A stretch of 64,000 nucleotides of DNA from Coptis chinensis (GCA_015680905.1 CM027378.1:103189501-103253500); one strand, 5' to 3'; positions 44,918 to 56,660 are shown, counted from the first letter of the stretch. The notes: generated from the letters alone by a model not told the origin. Program-made: numbers and translations.

Positions 44918-45462
44918 CCAAAGATTTTTGCACTCTTCTTTGTCGAGTGTTTCCCACTATTTACGTCCCTTAAGGCCTCAACAAGTTGGGCTTCCTGGTA
45001 AAAGCAGATTATGAATCGTGAACTTACATTTGTACAACATTTGCTTATAAGTTGGAGAGGTTTCTGGCCCATAATTAGAACACTTGAAAGTTGAAACCAA
45101 TGTCAAAGTAGGAGACTCAACAGGTGAGTTGATTTTTTGTTTCGGTAAAGAACATGTGAGTTGATCACTTTGTGTGAAACTGTAAATCCGAATAATTCCA
45201 GTGCTATGGGCAAAAGGAAGGCAGAGGAAAGGTAAAACAAAACTTATATTTTCCCCTTTTTCAATAATTTGATTGTACTAAAATCATATGCAATTGACCA
45301 TCAAGCAAATATTAGTATGATTTTAGTCTCTACTGGTAGTTTACTCAAGTAAGATTTATGTTGCTTTATGACTTGAATTTATTCTATTACATGCCGGTAG
45401 CCAAGATTCATTTAAATGTAATATTTATTCTTTTTTCATACGGTATTGTGGGTTTTGGTCTA
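44918..45462 (+). other. Helitron interior; nothing recognised
   Basis: AT-rich, intron-like. A short segment at about 45205-45232 (AMGKRKAEER) before a donor-like AGG/TAAAAC may be exon-derived. Confidence 0.35.
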
Positions 45463-45536
45463 ATTTGTTACAACGAAATCTGTTTGTTGGCTGTTGATGA
45501 AGCACATTGCATTTCAGAGTGGGGTCACAATTTCAG
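45463..45536 (+). pseudogene. RecQ-type DNA helicase exon fragment (DEAH box)
   Basis: The frame reads ICLLAVDEAHCISEWGHNFR up to a donor TTTCAG/GTATCC at 45536. This is helicase motif II of RecQ-family DNA helicases, where AVDEAHCISEWGHDFR is near-invariant. The usual Asp before Phe-Arg is Asn. The exon's 5' end is not clear: the frame stays open upstream into AT-rich, intron-like sequence. Only this small piece of the roughly 300-residue helicase core is present, so it is a captured fragment. Confidence 0.72.
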
Positions 45537-46474
45537 GTATCCAAACTTAACCAAAAATTTCAGGTCGGTTCATCGGTTAGTTTGGTTCCAAAACATATCT
45601 AAAGAAAACTCTCATTTATATCAAATATTTGAAAAAATTGTTTAACCCACTTTATGTGTACTCTATTCAATACCTTATATATTATATTTCTTTACACACC
45701 AAGAACTTCCCCTCAAAAGAAACCACAATGAGAACAAGGGAAGAAATTAAAAAAAATGTAGAGAAACAAAAGTAATTAGTTTTAATAAAAGTGTAAAGAG
45801 AAAATTAGAAAAAGATTGAGAAACTCTCTACCACTAATTGATAAACTCTGTAAACTTTGTGAAGAAGAACAGAATCGAGGGATTTTGCTAAAGATAAATT
45901 GTTGGGTGAGTCCACCTGGTCAGTATGATAAACTGGTTAAGTTGGCCATTCCTTTCATCTGAAAGATACTTTGAGATAGCCATGGGGATTTGGGTGGGTG
46001 CTTCAGAAAATGATTGGGATGGATAAATCTCTTTTGTAATGGGGACTTTTCCATGTGATAGTAAGTGTATGTATCGTAACTCCCCTGCCTCGGTACTTCC
46101 ATTAGAGAACTGGAGCAAGTGAAAAATCAGGATTCTCCTAGCTCGAATATTTTCATATTACAAAGTCGGGTTTACCATTGAAAATTCTCCCATACAATCA
46201 AAACACTGTTAGATATTGGTACGATCTGATTTCGTGTTGTCATATTCTGGACATATTGAGTTTCCAATGGTGATTAAGTTGACTAACCCATTATTGTACA
46301 TTATACACTGGTTCACTAGATTTAATCACTATTAATTGAATGCCACATTTATGTATCTCGCTTTTCGAGCCGCATAAAGTGTCGGGAGCTATCTACGGAC
46401 CTCATTTAGGAGATCGTCTCATAGGGTCTTTCGGGGAACACACTCCAAATGAAACCCGGTACATCCGTGTTGTT
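45537..46474 (+). other. Helitron interior; nothing firm
   Basis: AT-rich in the first half. An open stretch at 46340-46561 runs into the next fragment, but its frame does not give recognisable protein. Confidence 0.35.
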
Positions 46475-46990
46475 GGATTATCCAAGTTGAATCGGTATCA
46501 TGTTCCAAACAACCATACAAAGGGGACAGGCCTAGGCAGCCAGGACCTTCGAGGGATATGAAAGAGGATATGGTCGGGATCAAAATTATTTCCATGGGAA
46601 CTTTAGCAATCCTAGAGGTACAATTGTTAATTCTAGATCAGCACCTTCTTACAATGAAATGTGGAAAAACAGAATTTCAGAGCACAAAAGAGGTATCGAT
46701 TATCAAGAACAATACCACTTACAGACGGGGAAAGTCGTCTTTGACAATCAAAGATGGTCCAACATACCAAAGACTGCGGGGCCACTAAGGAAGCCTAATA
46801 CTCTATTTTCACCAAGCCAACAACATATGCATTCAAGATGTGGGTCAACCACCACGCCCACCAACCATTTGGATCGATAAACCCGCCTATGAAACCCTCG
46901 GAATGTATGTCATACAACCCGGAAATTTACGAAAAACTTGGGATGTATGTCGGGCAACCTAAGGTGCTCTCATCGATGGTTAGATGATCT
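46475..46990 (+). pseudogene. Fragment of an unidentified Gly/Arg/Asn/Gln-rich protein, frameshifted
   Basis: Three frames in succession look like one protein. The first reads PYKGDRPRQPGPSRDM; after a shift near 46555, GYGRDQNYFHGNFSNPRGT and SAPSYNEMWKNRISEHKRGI; after another near 46862, QPFGSINPPMKPSE and YEKLGMYVGQPKVLSSM. The composition suggests the low-complexity C-terminal tail of an RNA- or DNA-processing protein. I cannot name it. Two frameshifts make it a pseudogene piece. Confidence 0.42.
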
Positions 46991-49900
46991 CTTGAAATCC
47001 TTGCTTCGCATTCGGATCCCGGAGCCATGGCTGTGGCAAAGATGGTATAGAGCCGCAACTCTGGCGATCAAAGAGCGATTACCGGACATAGGCGAAGGCG
47101 TATTCTTATGCTACACACCATTTTCCTTCCACCCTTACATTTTGCTACTGTGACAATGTTACAAAGTCAAATTAGCACATAATTGCACAGCTGTCAGGTT
47201 CTCCGCTTTACCGCTTATGCATTGTGTGTAAACTGAGAGAGCAAGCTCCTAAGAATAATTTGTACATTTAATAAAAGATTTATAATGAATTTATTACATA
47301 TTAGTGCTATATAGTTTCCTGATAAGTGGGTTGGCTAATTTTCTGCATGGTTTAGAAAGGTTGCTAAATATTCTGCTTACCGCTTTTAGATGCAATAGGT
47401 CAGATGCTTCTGCCTCAGATTGTCATTAAAATGTGTTCAACCAAACTCAATTGTCCGATGCTGCATGACATTATGGCGAAAATGGAAGGTACCCGGATAG
47501 GAGGTGGTCATGGCCAAGTTAAGGGGCGTGTCCGAGGTCAGCATCAAAATCAGCCTTCAGAAACATTGTTTGCTTTGCTGGCGGCAGAGATAGCAGTTCT
47601 TCGCTGTAGCATTGCATTGTCTACTGTACTCTTAGGTGAAATTATTTGTCAGTGGTAGACGTTAAAAGAATATGAAAACGAAGGGTTGGAAATCCAAATA
47701 TTATTTCTTCTCGCCTGTTAAAGCCAAAATCTCCCATCTCTCGACTCCTCAATCTCTCCATTGCCGATTTTATTGCCATTTTATTTTTTTCAAAAGGTAA
47801 AGTATTTTCCTCCTAAGCTTTTTTCTATTCTTTTTCAGTTTTCTTTCATGATTCAATATATTACTAATTCGAACAACCCATTTTTCATTCTTTTTATATT
47901 ACTTTGACGCATTTGGCTTTATTTTGTCGTCACTCGAACAGTAACATCTTAACCAATTCACTATCTGTTGTGGCAAGTTCTTCCAATTCAACAGATTTTG
48001 TACCCATAAAATGAAAGTTATTTCTCGCATCAGCAACTCATATTCGTTGAAGTGCTTTGTGGTTTGAATTGTGATGATTAGTCCTTTCTTGACTATTAGG
48101 AACAACAGCAAGTTAACTCTGGAGGGCCCTCATCAAAATCGCTCAATACCCTTTTCAAGTTAGTCCTGAACTTATTTTGTTTCATGTCATTTGCTTATTT
48201 GATTTCCATATGGTGGTTTTTGGATTTTTTAATCTTTTGATTGATAACCTCTTGGTGTTAATTGTGTTTGCTTTTGTGTAGATTTTCAGCAATGTGCCAT
48301 GGTGATACCTTGCTTTCAATAGGATGGTTAGACCTTAAACTCAAGCAATGATACTATGATACTAAACTATGTTTTTCACTATTTGTTATATCAGATGGCT
48401 TCCAGTATGGAACTATGGATTCTATGGTTTGATCGTCATTGGACAAAGACATACGCATAATGAAGTTCAAGAAGAACTCAACTGGTACAATCTGATTTTG
48501 TTATAGTCCTTTATCTATTGGTTCATTGTATATGTATGCATCACATCTTAGAAGATATGAAGAAACTTAAGTGACTATAGTGAGCTTAAATGCATCTTGG
48601 CCAGTTCTCAATGTTTGAGCTAAATATGTGTGTATGGCTTCTGTCACAATATCAAACTAATCATTCATCTCTTGCATGTTTGTGTTATTTGTTTATTGTT
48701 AATTGTTCTTAGACAAACATTTCATTTCAACTTGGTCTTGGAGTTTTCCATGTATATGAGCTTAGTTTTTCATGTATATGTCCTAGACTCATCTCAGTCA
48801 AGGAATGGCTGAGATTTTCAAGTATTGTTTGAGGAGATAAAAAACCATATAGATGAAAAAAACAACAACAATGGAGGTACTATTAGAATTTTGTTAGTTC
48901 TGGTGATTAATATACCTTATTTGGTTGTGATTGTTCTTTAAGCTAAGTTATATACTGTGATTCTGACATGAGTAGCCACAAAATTAGGTGTAATGAATTG
49001 CTCTTTTATCACATGTTTGTTTGCACATTTTCTTATTTTGAGGAGTCAAAACAATTTTGGATTTTAGTTTATTCGGTTAAGTCGAGAACTTAACATTTAG
49101 GGGGAAGGCTACTGGTTGTGGGCCAAGTTACTGGTTACACTAACATATTCTTCTAAGACACGCTAGAAAAGTTTTACTGTAGCAGTAGAAAAGAAAAGGT
49201 TAGGAAAGAATTATTGACTATTTTTAAGGGAACAATGAGATATTTATATTTGGTGGATTGTGTTTGGTGATTGTTATTATGTTGGATGGCTTTGATATGA
49301 ACTAATGAGGATATTGAAGCTATTTTTCTCTATAAGGATATGCACCCCATGAGTGAGAATGGTTCTAAAATACACCTGCTTGATTAAGGTATTAAAGATT
49401 TAGCGCTTTGAACCGTGTTGTTAGTTTATGTTTTTCCATAAAGAGAAATGTAATGAAGTTAGAAACACATGTATTTCTTGGTGATACAAAGTTAGTTCAG
49501 TATTTGAAGTGGGGATTGGGAGACTTTATGTGGTTTATTTTTATACATTTCTTTTATAGTTCATGAAGTAGGAGCTTAAATTCGACTAATTGACATGATT
49601 TGAAATCACTACATGCCCCTGTTAACCCAAGTTGTTGTTATCCATCTTTCGGTTTGTAAATCTGGTTCAGATTTTAGTGTTGAGAATATATATTTATGAG
49701 AGCATTTTGATATTATTTTCAAGAAGGGGTGATTTTCATATGTTTTTGGTTGAGATTGGAATGAGGGGTTGGTTGGAAGGAGGCCTCTAAAGGAAGGTTG
49801 ATGGCTTAAAAGTCTGATTGTAAACTATTGTTATCAACTGTATTTTCTTGATTGAGCGAAAACTTTTTAGTTTTAAGTCCCCAACCCGAAAAGCTATGGG

Positions 49901-51975
49901 AGCTGCCCCTTCTTCAAAACTTTCTTGAGTTGTTGTTTTCTTGGGTTGTTTTGTTTTCTTAGTTGTTATTTACTTCTCTTAAAATTAGGTAATTTAAGGA
50001 TTGTGCTCTAGCTTTGTTTAAGACGCATACAAAGTGAGAACCTGATTGAAAAGTGCCCACTAAGAACTCGAACAAGTCTTTTAGGTTCTCAGTTCTCGAT
50101 ACCACTTTTCACTTTTATTGTGGCATTGAGAACTGAACAAGACGCGACAGCGAAAAGTAGTAGCATAAGAGACAAATGTGTGCTTACCAGTAAGGGCCAT
50201 AGAGATTTCTATGAAGGCAATACATAACTGATTGGACAATGTTTGTATCCCTCACTTAATGAAGAGGTTGTTGCTCAATTTATATAATATTAAAGGTCAT
50301 TCCATATAATATCAATTTACACTCTCAATCTACGTTATGCATGAAATTCATACAAGTATACTTTTCTATTGCACACCTTTATACCGTATTTTATACTTTT
50401 CAGTTTTCTTTGCTCACTTCATATATATACTAGCGGTGTTCATCGTTATTACGTACTTATTAATAGAATCTAATCTATTTTTGTGATTGATTCTTATTGA
50501 TTAGAAAAAAAAATTAATGATTCACATATTGATTGATATTTAATGGTATGTGTAAGGACTTTGGCATTCTTGAAAGTAAAAGGGCATTAGTTTATGTACT
50601 TCTCAAGTGGTTTCAAATATATAGCCCGATTTGAATCGACTATCTTCTTCTCCTTCTCTCCAATTTTTCTATGATTTCTCTCTCCAACTTTTCCATGCTT
50701 GGAATAATGAAAACTAGGTTTACTAATACATTTAAACTTTAGAATAGTGTACTTGACTACTTGCATCTTTTGTTTGGAGGGTGGTTTTCATCTATATGTT
50801 AAGAGCCTTAACACATAACTTGATATTTTTGCACAAAGAACCAAAGTTACATGAAGTATTGTTTATATTTTTGTGGGCTTTAGTGTAACTATAGATTGAA
50901 GTTACCGTAAGAAAATGATTTTTGGCTATTGTATAAATTTGTTGTTATTTATGTAAAATTTTAGAAATCAAAATTGTGTGGAGAACTATGTGCACACAGT
51001 TTTTGGTAACATTTATATATGAAACTAAGCCAGCCAAACTCATCTCTAAACTGAAATGGTTCATATGGGTGAGGGGTTTGAATTGTTAAGGCATTCCTGT
51101 TTCGGGCTATTTGGACCCAAGGTTCAGTTTTGATGGAGTGAAGTCGCGCATTTAACTCAGTTAGATGGACCAACTTATATTGATGGGACACATAGATCGT
51201 GTCACAAGTAGCACCTATTTTTATGCAGTATCACATGTCAACTACATTTAGACTCGATCAAATCAAATTCCTCACTTGCTTTCGAATCTTAAGGTAACCA
51301 TTATTCCTCCGCGCCATTTATTTTGTTTATTTATTCAACTTTAATGTGAATTAACTAGCTATGGAATGCACATCAAATTGCTATACGGTTGGAGGTATTT
51401 TGTACAAAAAAATGATAAAAAGGTATTTTGTAAAATGGTAATGCTGTAGTAGATTGTGCAATCAATTTGACTTACTTAGGTAGTTAGGTAAAATGACGGA
51501 GAATATAAGGAAGTATTTGGTAATCAGTATTTTATTTTATTTTTTCTCAAACAAACACGCTACCATCCTTTATTCATAGTAGATCTGTGGTCGATGTTGG
51601 ACAAATTTTTACTATTTCTTTTTCTGTTTTGGGTGAACCGTTTTACATGAATGTGGTATTGATAGTTTATATGGATGATGTGACAATAGATTGTATCTAT
51701 CCATATCACCTTTTCAAATGGCTTTCAAATAGGATTTTAAGTGTTTGTGAAAACAGATTATGAAAGTAGCTGTTCTTCACACCAAATCATCGTCTTCAAT
51801 TCGTTCCCTTTTGTTTGATTTTGATTGTTTTAATAATTTTTAGCGTAAAAGTCTATTAAATTCGACATAATTTTACGAGATCTACCTCTATTACAGGTAA
51901 TTTGACATCTGGACAACATGGATTTTTTTTTTTTTTTCGCTATACCAACGTAACCTTCCATGTTTCCATCTGGGT
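46991..51975 (+). other. Helitron interior, ~5 kb, mostly AT-rich; a few exon-like scraps
   Basis: One exon-like segment is 48395-48482, between TTATATCAG and a donor-like CTG/GTACAA, reading RWLPVWNYGFYGLIVIGQRH. Another possible exon is at about 48102-48160. Neither is recognised. The open frames at 46938-47153 and 47404-47658 are not identifiable. The rest is stop-rich and looks like intron or intergenic DNA. Confidence 0.4.
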
Positions 51976-53300
51976 TTGCATTGTAGGTCTGCATCAGCAC
52001 CTTTGCTTTGCATTGTGACTTCTCTTGAGGCTACGATGTCTTCTGTTAATCCTAATGTTGTTCTCATGGCTGATGTTCTAGCTCGAGCACGTAAACAACC
52101 ATCATCCCATACTTCTTCACCATCATCCAAGAGACCAAAGTTAGACAACCATAAACCTAAAAATTCCACCATTCCAAGGCCTTCTAAAAATGAACCTCAT
52201 GCATTAACTCAATATTGAACAGGAAAGGATTGGACAAAGTATCATTCAGTTGGAGAAAAATCCTGTAGATTTCAATACTAATTCTGCTGCATTCTGGAAT
52301 GAGGGAGACTTAGTGTTGTTTTTGTTTCTTGCTCGGGTTTTCGATTTGCTATATGATAATAAATAAATCAAGTTGAACGAAGATGATTGAAATTCTTTGT
52401 ATTGCTTTTCGGATTGTCATTACTACCACGCCGAATTATCTGACAGCTGTTGTTTACCTTTCGAGTAACAAGATTGCCACTTCTTTTTTGGGTGTAGAGC
52501 TTGGCATCGGTGAGTCTGATCTTATCAATAAGGCAGTAAATAAAACTTACAAGATTTCAGAGAAGCACATTAAATAAGAGCTTGGTATCCGTAAGCCTTC
52601 TTTTATCAAAGTCAAGAAATATCGCGATTTAAGTGGTTTTGTCAAGGAAAGTTGTTCGTCACAGCTTGAGTGATTCAATTACAAGTCTGCTCCATTAACT
52701 GTTGTCAAAATTTTGAATAAATTTCCCACCATTGCCATTGAATCTGGGAAATATAGTAAAGTAAAGAAAAAAAGCCAGATCGAGAGACTTCTTAAATCTG
52801 GTACAGATTGTGGACCACAGTATATAATTTGTCTACTTCTGTCAAAGCTGGGGATCGACTTAGGGGAGCAAACTGTCTAAGTTGTTTTAGGCCAAGCAAC
52901 TGTTTATTCTGAAAATCGACCTCCTTCACAACTTCATTTTAAGTCTTCTCCTGAAGAAGTTGCAGAGATTGTAAAGAAAGTGTACTCATAATTTCCAAAC
53001 TTTGATAGCATCATTCCTGCTCTTCTATAAAGTGGTGTTTTGAAGCTCTCAGAGTCATGTAGGTTTACTCATTGTGTCCTTATTGGATCTCTACTATCGA
53101 AACCAATTAAAGGAATCTCTCAAATTCTTGAAAAGTTCCAAGGTACAAAATTCACATGTGAATATAAGTATATGTGAATATAAGTATGGCGGTGAACATG
53201 CTCAAATACAGGAAAATGGTTATGTTGAGATATATAGTCGGAATGGTGAACGAAATACAAGAAGTTTCCAGACATGGTAAATTCAGTTACAAGATTAAAA
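51976..53300 (+). pseudogene. Intronless, decayed DNA ligase I-like copy
   Basis: From about 52216, a continuous stretch without introns follows the ATP-dependent DNA ligase I order. It reads PVDFNTNSAAFWNEGDLVLF, FLFLARVFDL, VVYLSSNKIA with GVELGIGESDLI, then PPSQLHFKSSPEEVAEIVKK, LSKPIKGISQILEKFQGTKF, and finally the adenylation motif CEYKYGGEHAQI and VEIYSRNGERNT. The active-site lysine of KYDGE is kept but the Asp is Gly. At least six in-frame stops and several shifts are present. A Ser/Lys-rich frame at 51976-52218 may be the matching N-terminal part. Plant LIG1 genes have many introns, so a contiguous copy suggests a retrocopy later captured by the Helitron. DNA ligase 1 seals nicks in replication and repair; this copy cannot. 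Confidence 0.78.
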
Positions 53301-53650
53301 AAAACCTCCATAAGGTCTTCTGTCTGCTGTTGCCTTCGATGTTAAGAAGCATTAAATTATGCATTTTCAGATCCTCACGTATAACTGTTAGCATCAGTGA
53401 CATAACCTTCGCTAGAGCCATGTGACAGACTATAAAATTATTTCAGTGGTGGTCACCCACTCTGTAAATGTAAACAGAATCTCTTACAAAATTTATATAT
53501 CCAGGTTATATTTTGTTATCAGTTATTACAATGTCCTTATCAATTAGTAAAGTTGTGATAGTTCACAAGTTCGCCATAATCACATACACTTCAATGTTTT
53601 TTTTTTAACATTATCACATACCCTCCAATATATGTATTCCTTATCATCAT
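53301..53650 (+). other. Helitron 3' region, non-coding
   Basis: AT-rich sequence between the ligase-like pseudogene and the terminal hairpin. No gene recognised. Confidence 0.5.
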
Positions 53651-53676
53651 CGTGCAAAGCACGTGCAACTTGCTAG
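53651..53676 (+). repeat. Helitron 3' terminal hairpin and CTAG end
   Basis: CGTGC-AAA-GCACG (5-bp perfect stem, 3-nt loop) at 53651-53663, nine bases, then CTAG at 53673-53676 followed by host T. Confidence 0.75.
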
Positions 53677-54192
53677 TATTACGTAATGAATGAGCCATGA
53701 CTACGATAAAACAATGTCCAATACTCCAATGTGAGTCATTGGCACAATCACTTTGACGAGGAAATTATTCACAGCTTTTCCATTTTTTTTCCCACACACG
53801 ATTTGACGAGGAAATGATATTTTTATATAAAAATTTCTTAATGCAAAAATGAAATGGAACCCAAATTTCTTGTAGGGCCCAAAAATAGACACTCGTGGCA
53901 TGATTTGAAGGGCATCTACACCAAATTTTGATTCTTCCTACCTTCGATGTTACACATGCAGTTGCTAGCGTATGAAAATGATCGCATTGTGATCTTGTGT
54001 ATCTTTTTCTGAAGCTAATTCAGCTTTACGTTTCCAAGAATCCGGTACGACCATTTCCAACCCCAGTATGAAACGACCACCACTCCGTCTACGTCTTCCA
54101 GTCGGTCAATTGTAACCATCAGATCATGCATGTCGTACGCGTTGTTGTACAACTTTTACTAACTTTTGTCACTCTTCAGTCTTTCACTTCTT
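53677..54192. other. Intergenic; nothing recognised
   Basis: No coding or repeat structure supported. Confidence 0.5.
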
Positions 54193-54599
54193 CAAGGCCC
54201 AAAATATCACTTATATATCCGATATATAGTTGATATATATTATTTTTTTACACCGATATCGATATATCTGATATATATCTATTTATTGATATATTTGATA
54301 TATATCTATTAAATATGGATTTTTTTTATATATATTAGAATTTTCGATATAAAATTTTATATCACCGATATAACCGATATTTATGATATATATCATTTGA
54401 TTTTTTAACCATTTTTTAATATAAATATATGATATTTCCGATATTTTACAATATTTTTTGATCGGTATTTTTAATATTTCGATATTTTAAATAGTTTGGA
54501 CTGGTCATAAAAAAAATATTAATATATTCAATATATATCAATTTTTGGATACACCAAAATATTCACTAAATTCGATATTTTGGGCCTTGTTTCTTCACT
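54193..54599. repeat. Inverted-repeat element with GATATATC-rich interior
   Basis: CAAGGCCCAAAATATC at 54193 is mirrored by GATATTTTGGGCCTTG ending at 54599. The ~375-bp interior is dense in CGATATATC-type self-complementary words (TTGATATATAT, CCGATATAACCGATAT). Likely a miniature inverted-repeat element. No target duplication was fixed. Confidence 0.62.
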
Positions 54600-55492
54600 A
54601 TGTCTCCATAGTCCACACTTTACACAACACATCCAAATACTTCCAGACCATTAATCGTATACATATGTTCTTGCTAATAGTTCATGATTTTGAATGGAAT
54701 TTCGGAATCCCATGAAAAATATCAATTTTTTGAAGAAATCGAAATAATAATTTAAAAGAGTCGAAAAATACAATTTTTTCAAAATTACTCGAATTAGTTT
54801 GGAATTTCGGCTAAAATTCTAGTTTATCTAGTTGTTGGAATTTTGGCACTTCCAAAATCCTAAACTATGATGTTGCTACGTGTTTGCAATTCCAAATATC
54901 TCAATTAAAAAAAAAACAAAACAACAACAATAGTGAAATATTAATATAGAGTCAAATTTTTAGAACGTATTAGAATTTCAATTTTTTAGAGCCATTAGAG
55001 TTTCAAAAACACCTTTGGCGTACTGGCATTTGTAGTCAGTATGTGCAATTCCGGTCTTGACATGTTAGAACTTCGCCAAATATTTCATATTTAAGAAAAA
55101 TACGAAAAGGCATCAAAATATTAATATCGGGGCAGAACTTTACTGATTTTAAAATTTGGCCGAAAATAATCCAGATTCATTTGAATTCCATGTGGAATTA
55201 TGGCTTTTCTAAACTCCAGAATTCCGACAAAGTACCGAACTATGCTTATGGTTTGGACCATCGGATCGGCTGAAGATAAAGCACACATCCACAGAACAGC
55301 GCATCTCAAGGATTTTGAAGAGATCAGAGGTCCTATAGTGGAAATTTTATGAGTCTGAATTTGTTGACAGATTTGTCCACAAACATTTTTATTTAATTAA
55401 ATCCATTTTCAATCAGTATAACAATTTTTTTAAATAGTAATATAATTTTTTTGGCAGCCACTCCACAGCAAATAGTTATCTGTACACAAACT
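54600..55492. other. Intergenic; nothing recognised
   Basis: AT-rich with phrases such as GGAATTTCGG repeated loosely. No gene or clear element ends. Confidence 0.5.
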
Positions 55493-55879
55493 TTTTATGA
55501 AGGGAACGGTTATATGAACTCCACCTTATAGTGACTCCAAAGTGGACTTACAAGATGAATTGACGGCTAATTTTTTACAGAGGTATACATCACATGATAG
55601 AGAACACTCCCACAAAAAATCAGCTCAATTGAATATGTTTAACCTTGTCAAAAGTTGTTATAAAATTAAAAAATTCTAAGCCGTTGGATAATTTCATAAC
55701 ATTCTAAATGATTTTTGACGAGGTTGTACATCTTTAAATTAACTGATTTTTTGTGAGGGTGATCTCTATTGTGTGGAGAACATCTCCACCAAAAATTTAT
55801 TTTTAATTCATTGTATTTAGTGGTAGAGTAACTTTAGAGTCACTTTAAGTGGAGTTTATATAACTATCCCATTTTATCA
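55493..55879. mobile_element. Mutator-like miniature element with 9-bp target duplication
   Basis: The ends are inverted copies: GGGAACGGTTATATGAACTC at 55502 and, reversed from 55870, TGGGATAGTTATATAAACTC, continuing through CCAC and AGTGACTC to about 45 bp with mismatches. Flanks TTTTATGAA (55493-55501) and TTTTATCAA (55871-55879) match at 8 of 9 positions, as expected of Mutator-type insertion. The 369-bp unit has no coding capacity. Confidence 0.68.
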
Positions 55880-56513
55880 AACTTTATATCCCGGGTTGCA
55901 AGTGGCACCACGCACTCTTTTTTTGGAACTTTGGTTTTTCGTTTCGTATCGCTATTTTTGTCTATTTTTGTCCGTGGAATGCTTTTTTTAGTAAAAAATG
56001 GCACAAGTAAAAAGTGGAAGAAAAAAACAAAAAAACCGTATTGTCCACTTCTTCCCAATGACCACCTACTCAAACTGACATCTCTCCCACTCTCTCTCCT
56101 TATTTAAATCACAATCTGATGCTGACCCCTTCCCATCACACACACCCATATTTTTTCTCTCTCCAATTTTCCAAAACTATTAAAATCCTTCTGACTATTT
56201 CACATTAAGATCATATTGAATACTGGATTTCTACAACGGCTCTGAAATCTCTGACCGATTGTTTTGTCACAAAAACTGCGTGTGTGACTGTGTGTACGTT
56301 CGTCCCACCTTTTTTTTCTCTCTCTCTCTCCCCATTAAATACTACTACCTCTCATTTATTTGAATAAATTTCCCTAACAAAAGATAGGAGGGAATCCTAA
56401 GCCAACATTTTTTCTTTATTTAGTTCCAAATCTGATTTCATTACTTGAAACTATTTTAATCAGTTGTCTCATTTTGGACTCTTGACTTTTTAAGTAGTAC
56501 GTTTTTGTTGCCG
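55880..56513. other. Upstream region of the RING gene
   Basis: CT-rich tracts (CTCTCTCTCTC at about 56310-56330) and CACACACAC runs typical of plant promoters. The 69- and 93-codon minus-strand frames here are not recognisable. Promoter function is inferred from position. Confidence 0.45.
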
Positions 56514-56522
56514 TATATAAAG
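56514..56522 (+). promoter_or_regulatory. TATA box of the RING gene
   Basis: TATATAAAG lies about 240 bp before the start codon. Transcription would begin near 56550, giving a ~210-nt leader. Inference from motif and position. Confidence 0.5.
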
Positions 56523-56606
56523 CACCATTTGTTTTGTTTTTTTTGGAGAATATAAATAAACGAAAACACACACATACAAAACCGAATCCATTATCTAGAG
56601 AGAGAG

Positions 56607-56660
56607 ATGGCATGGGGAAACAAATGGCCAAATTTGTAGAAGTCATGCAGGTTTTCTGAG
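56607..56660 (+). promoter_or_regulatory. Two short overlapping uORFs in the leader of the RING gene
   Basis: An ATG at 56607 opens 10 codons ending at TAG (56637-56639). A second ATG at 56612, in another frame, opens 15 codons ending at TGA near 56657-56659. If the leader begins near 56550, both would lie upstream of the main start and could lower translation. Confidence 0.4.

Larger units (their letters stand above)
38767..53676 (+). mobile_element. Probable 14.9-kb Helitron carrying fragments of several host genes
   Basis: The 5' end TCTCTACTACTAGTATAG at 38767 follows an A. The 3' end CTAG at 53673-53676 precedes a T and is set about 9 nt after a perfect CGTGC-AAA-GCACG hairpin (53651-53663). 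TC...CTAG termini, a hairpin near the 3' end, A/T target and no terminal inverted repeats are the Helitron signature. Inside, exon pieces of at least five unrelated genes run in the same orientation as the element: guanylate kinase, PARP1, ABCB transporter, RecQ helicase and DNA ligase I. No Rep/helicase ORF is present, so it would depend on an autonomous relative. The ends are 15 kb apart. The chance that they belong to two different, truncated Helitrons cannot be excluded. Confidence 0.65.

Noticed and set aside
38767-53676. Autonomous Helitron with its own Rep/helicase
   Set aside because: No rolling-circle replication motif or Pif1-like helicase blocks were seen; the RecQ piece is a single motif-II exon of a host gene type, not the Helitron helicase.
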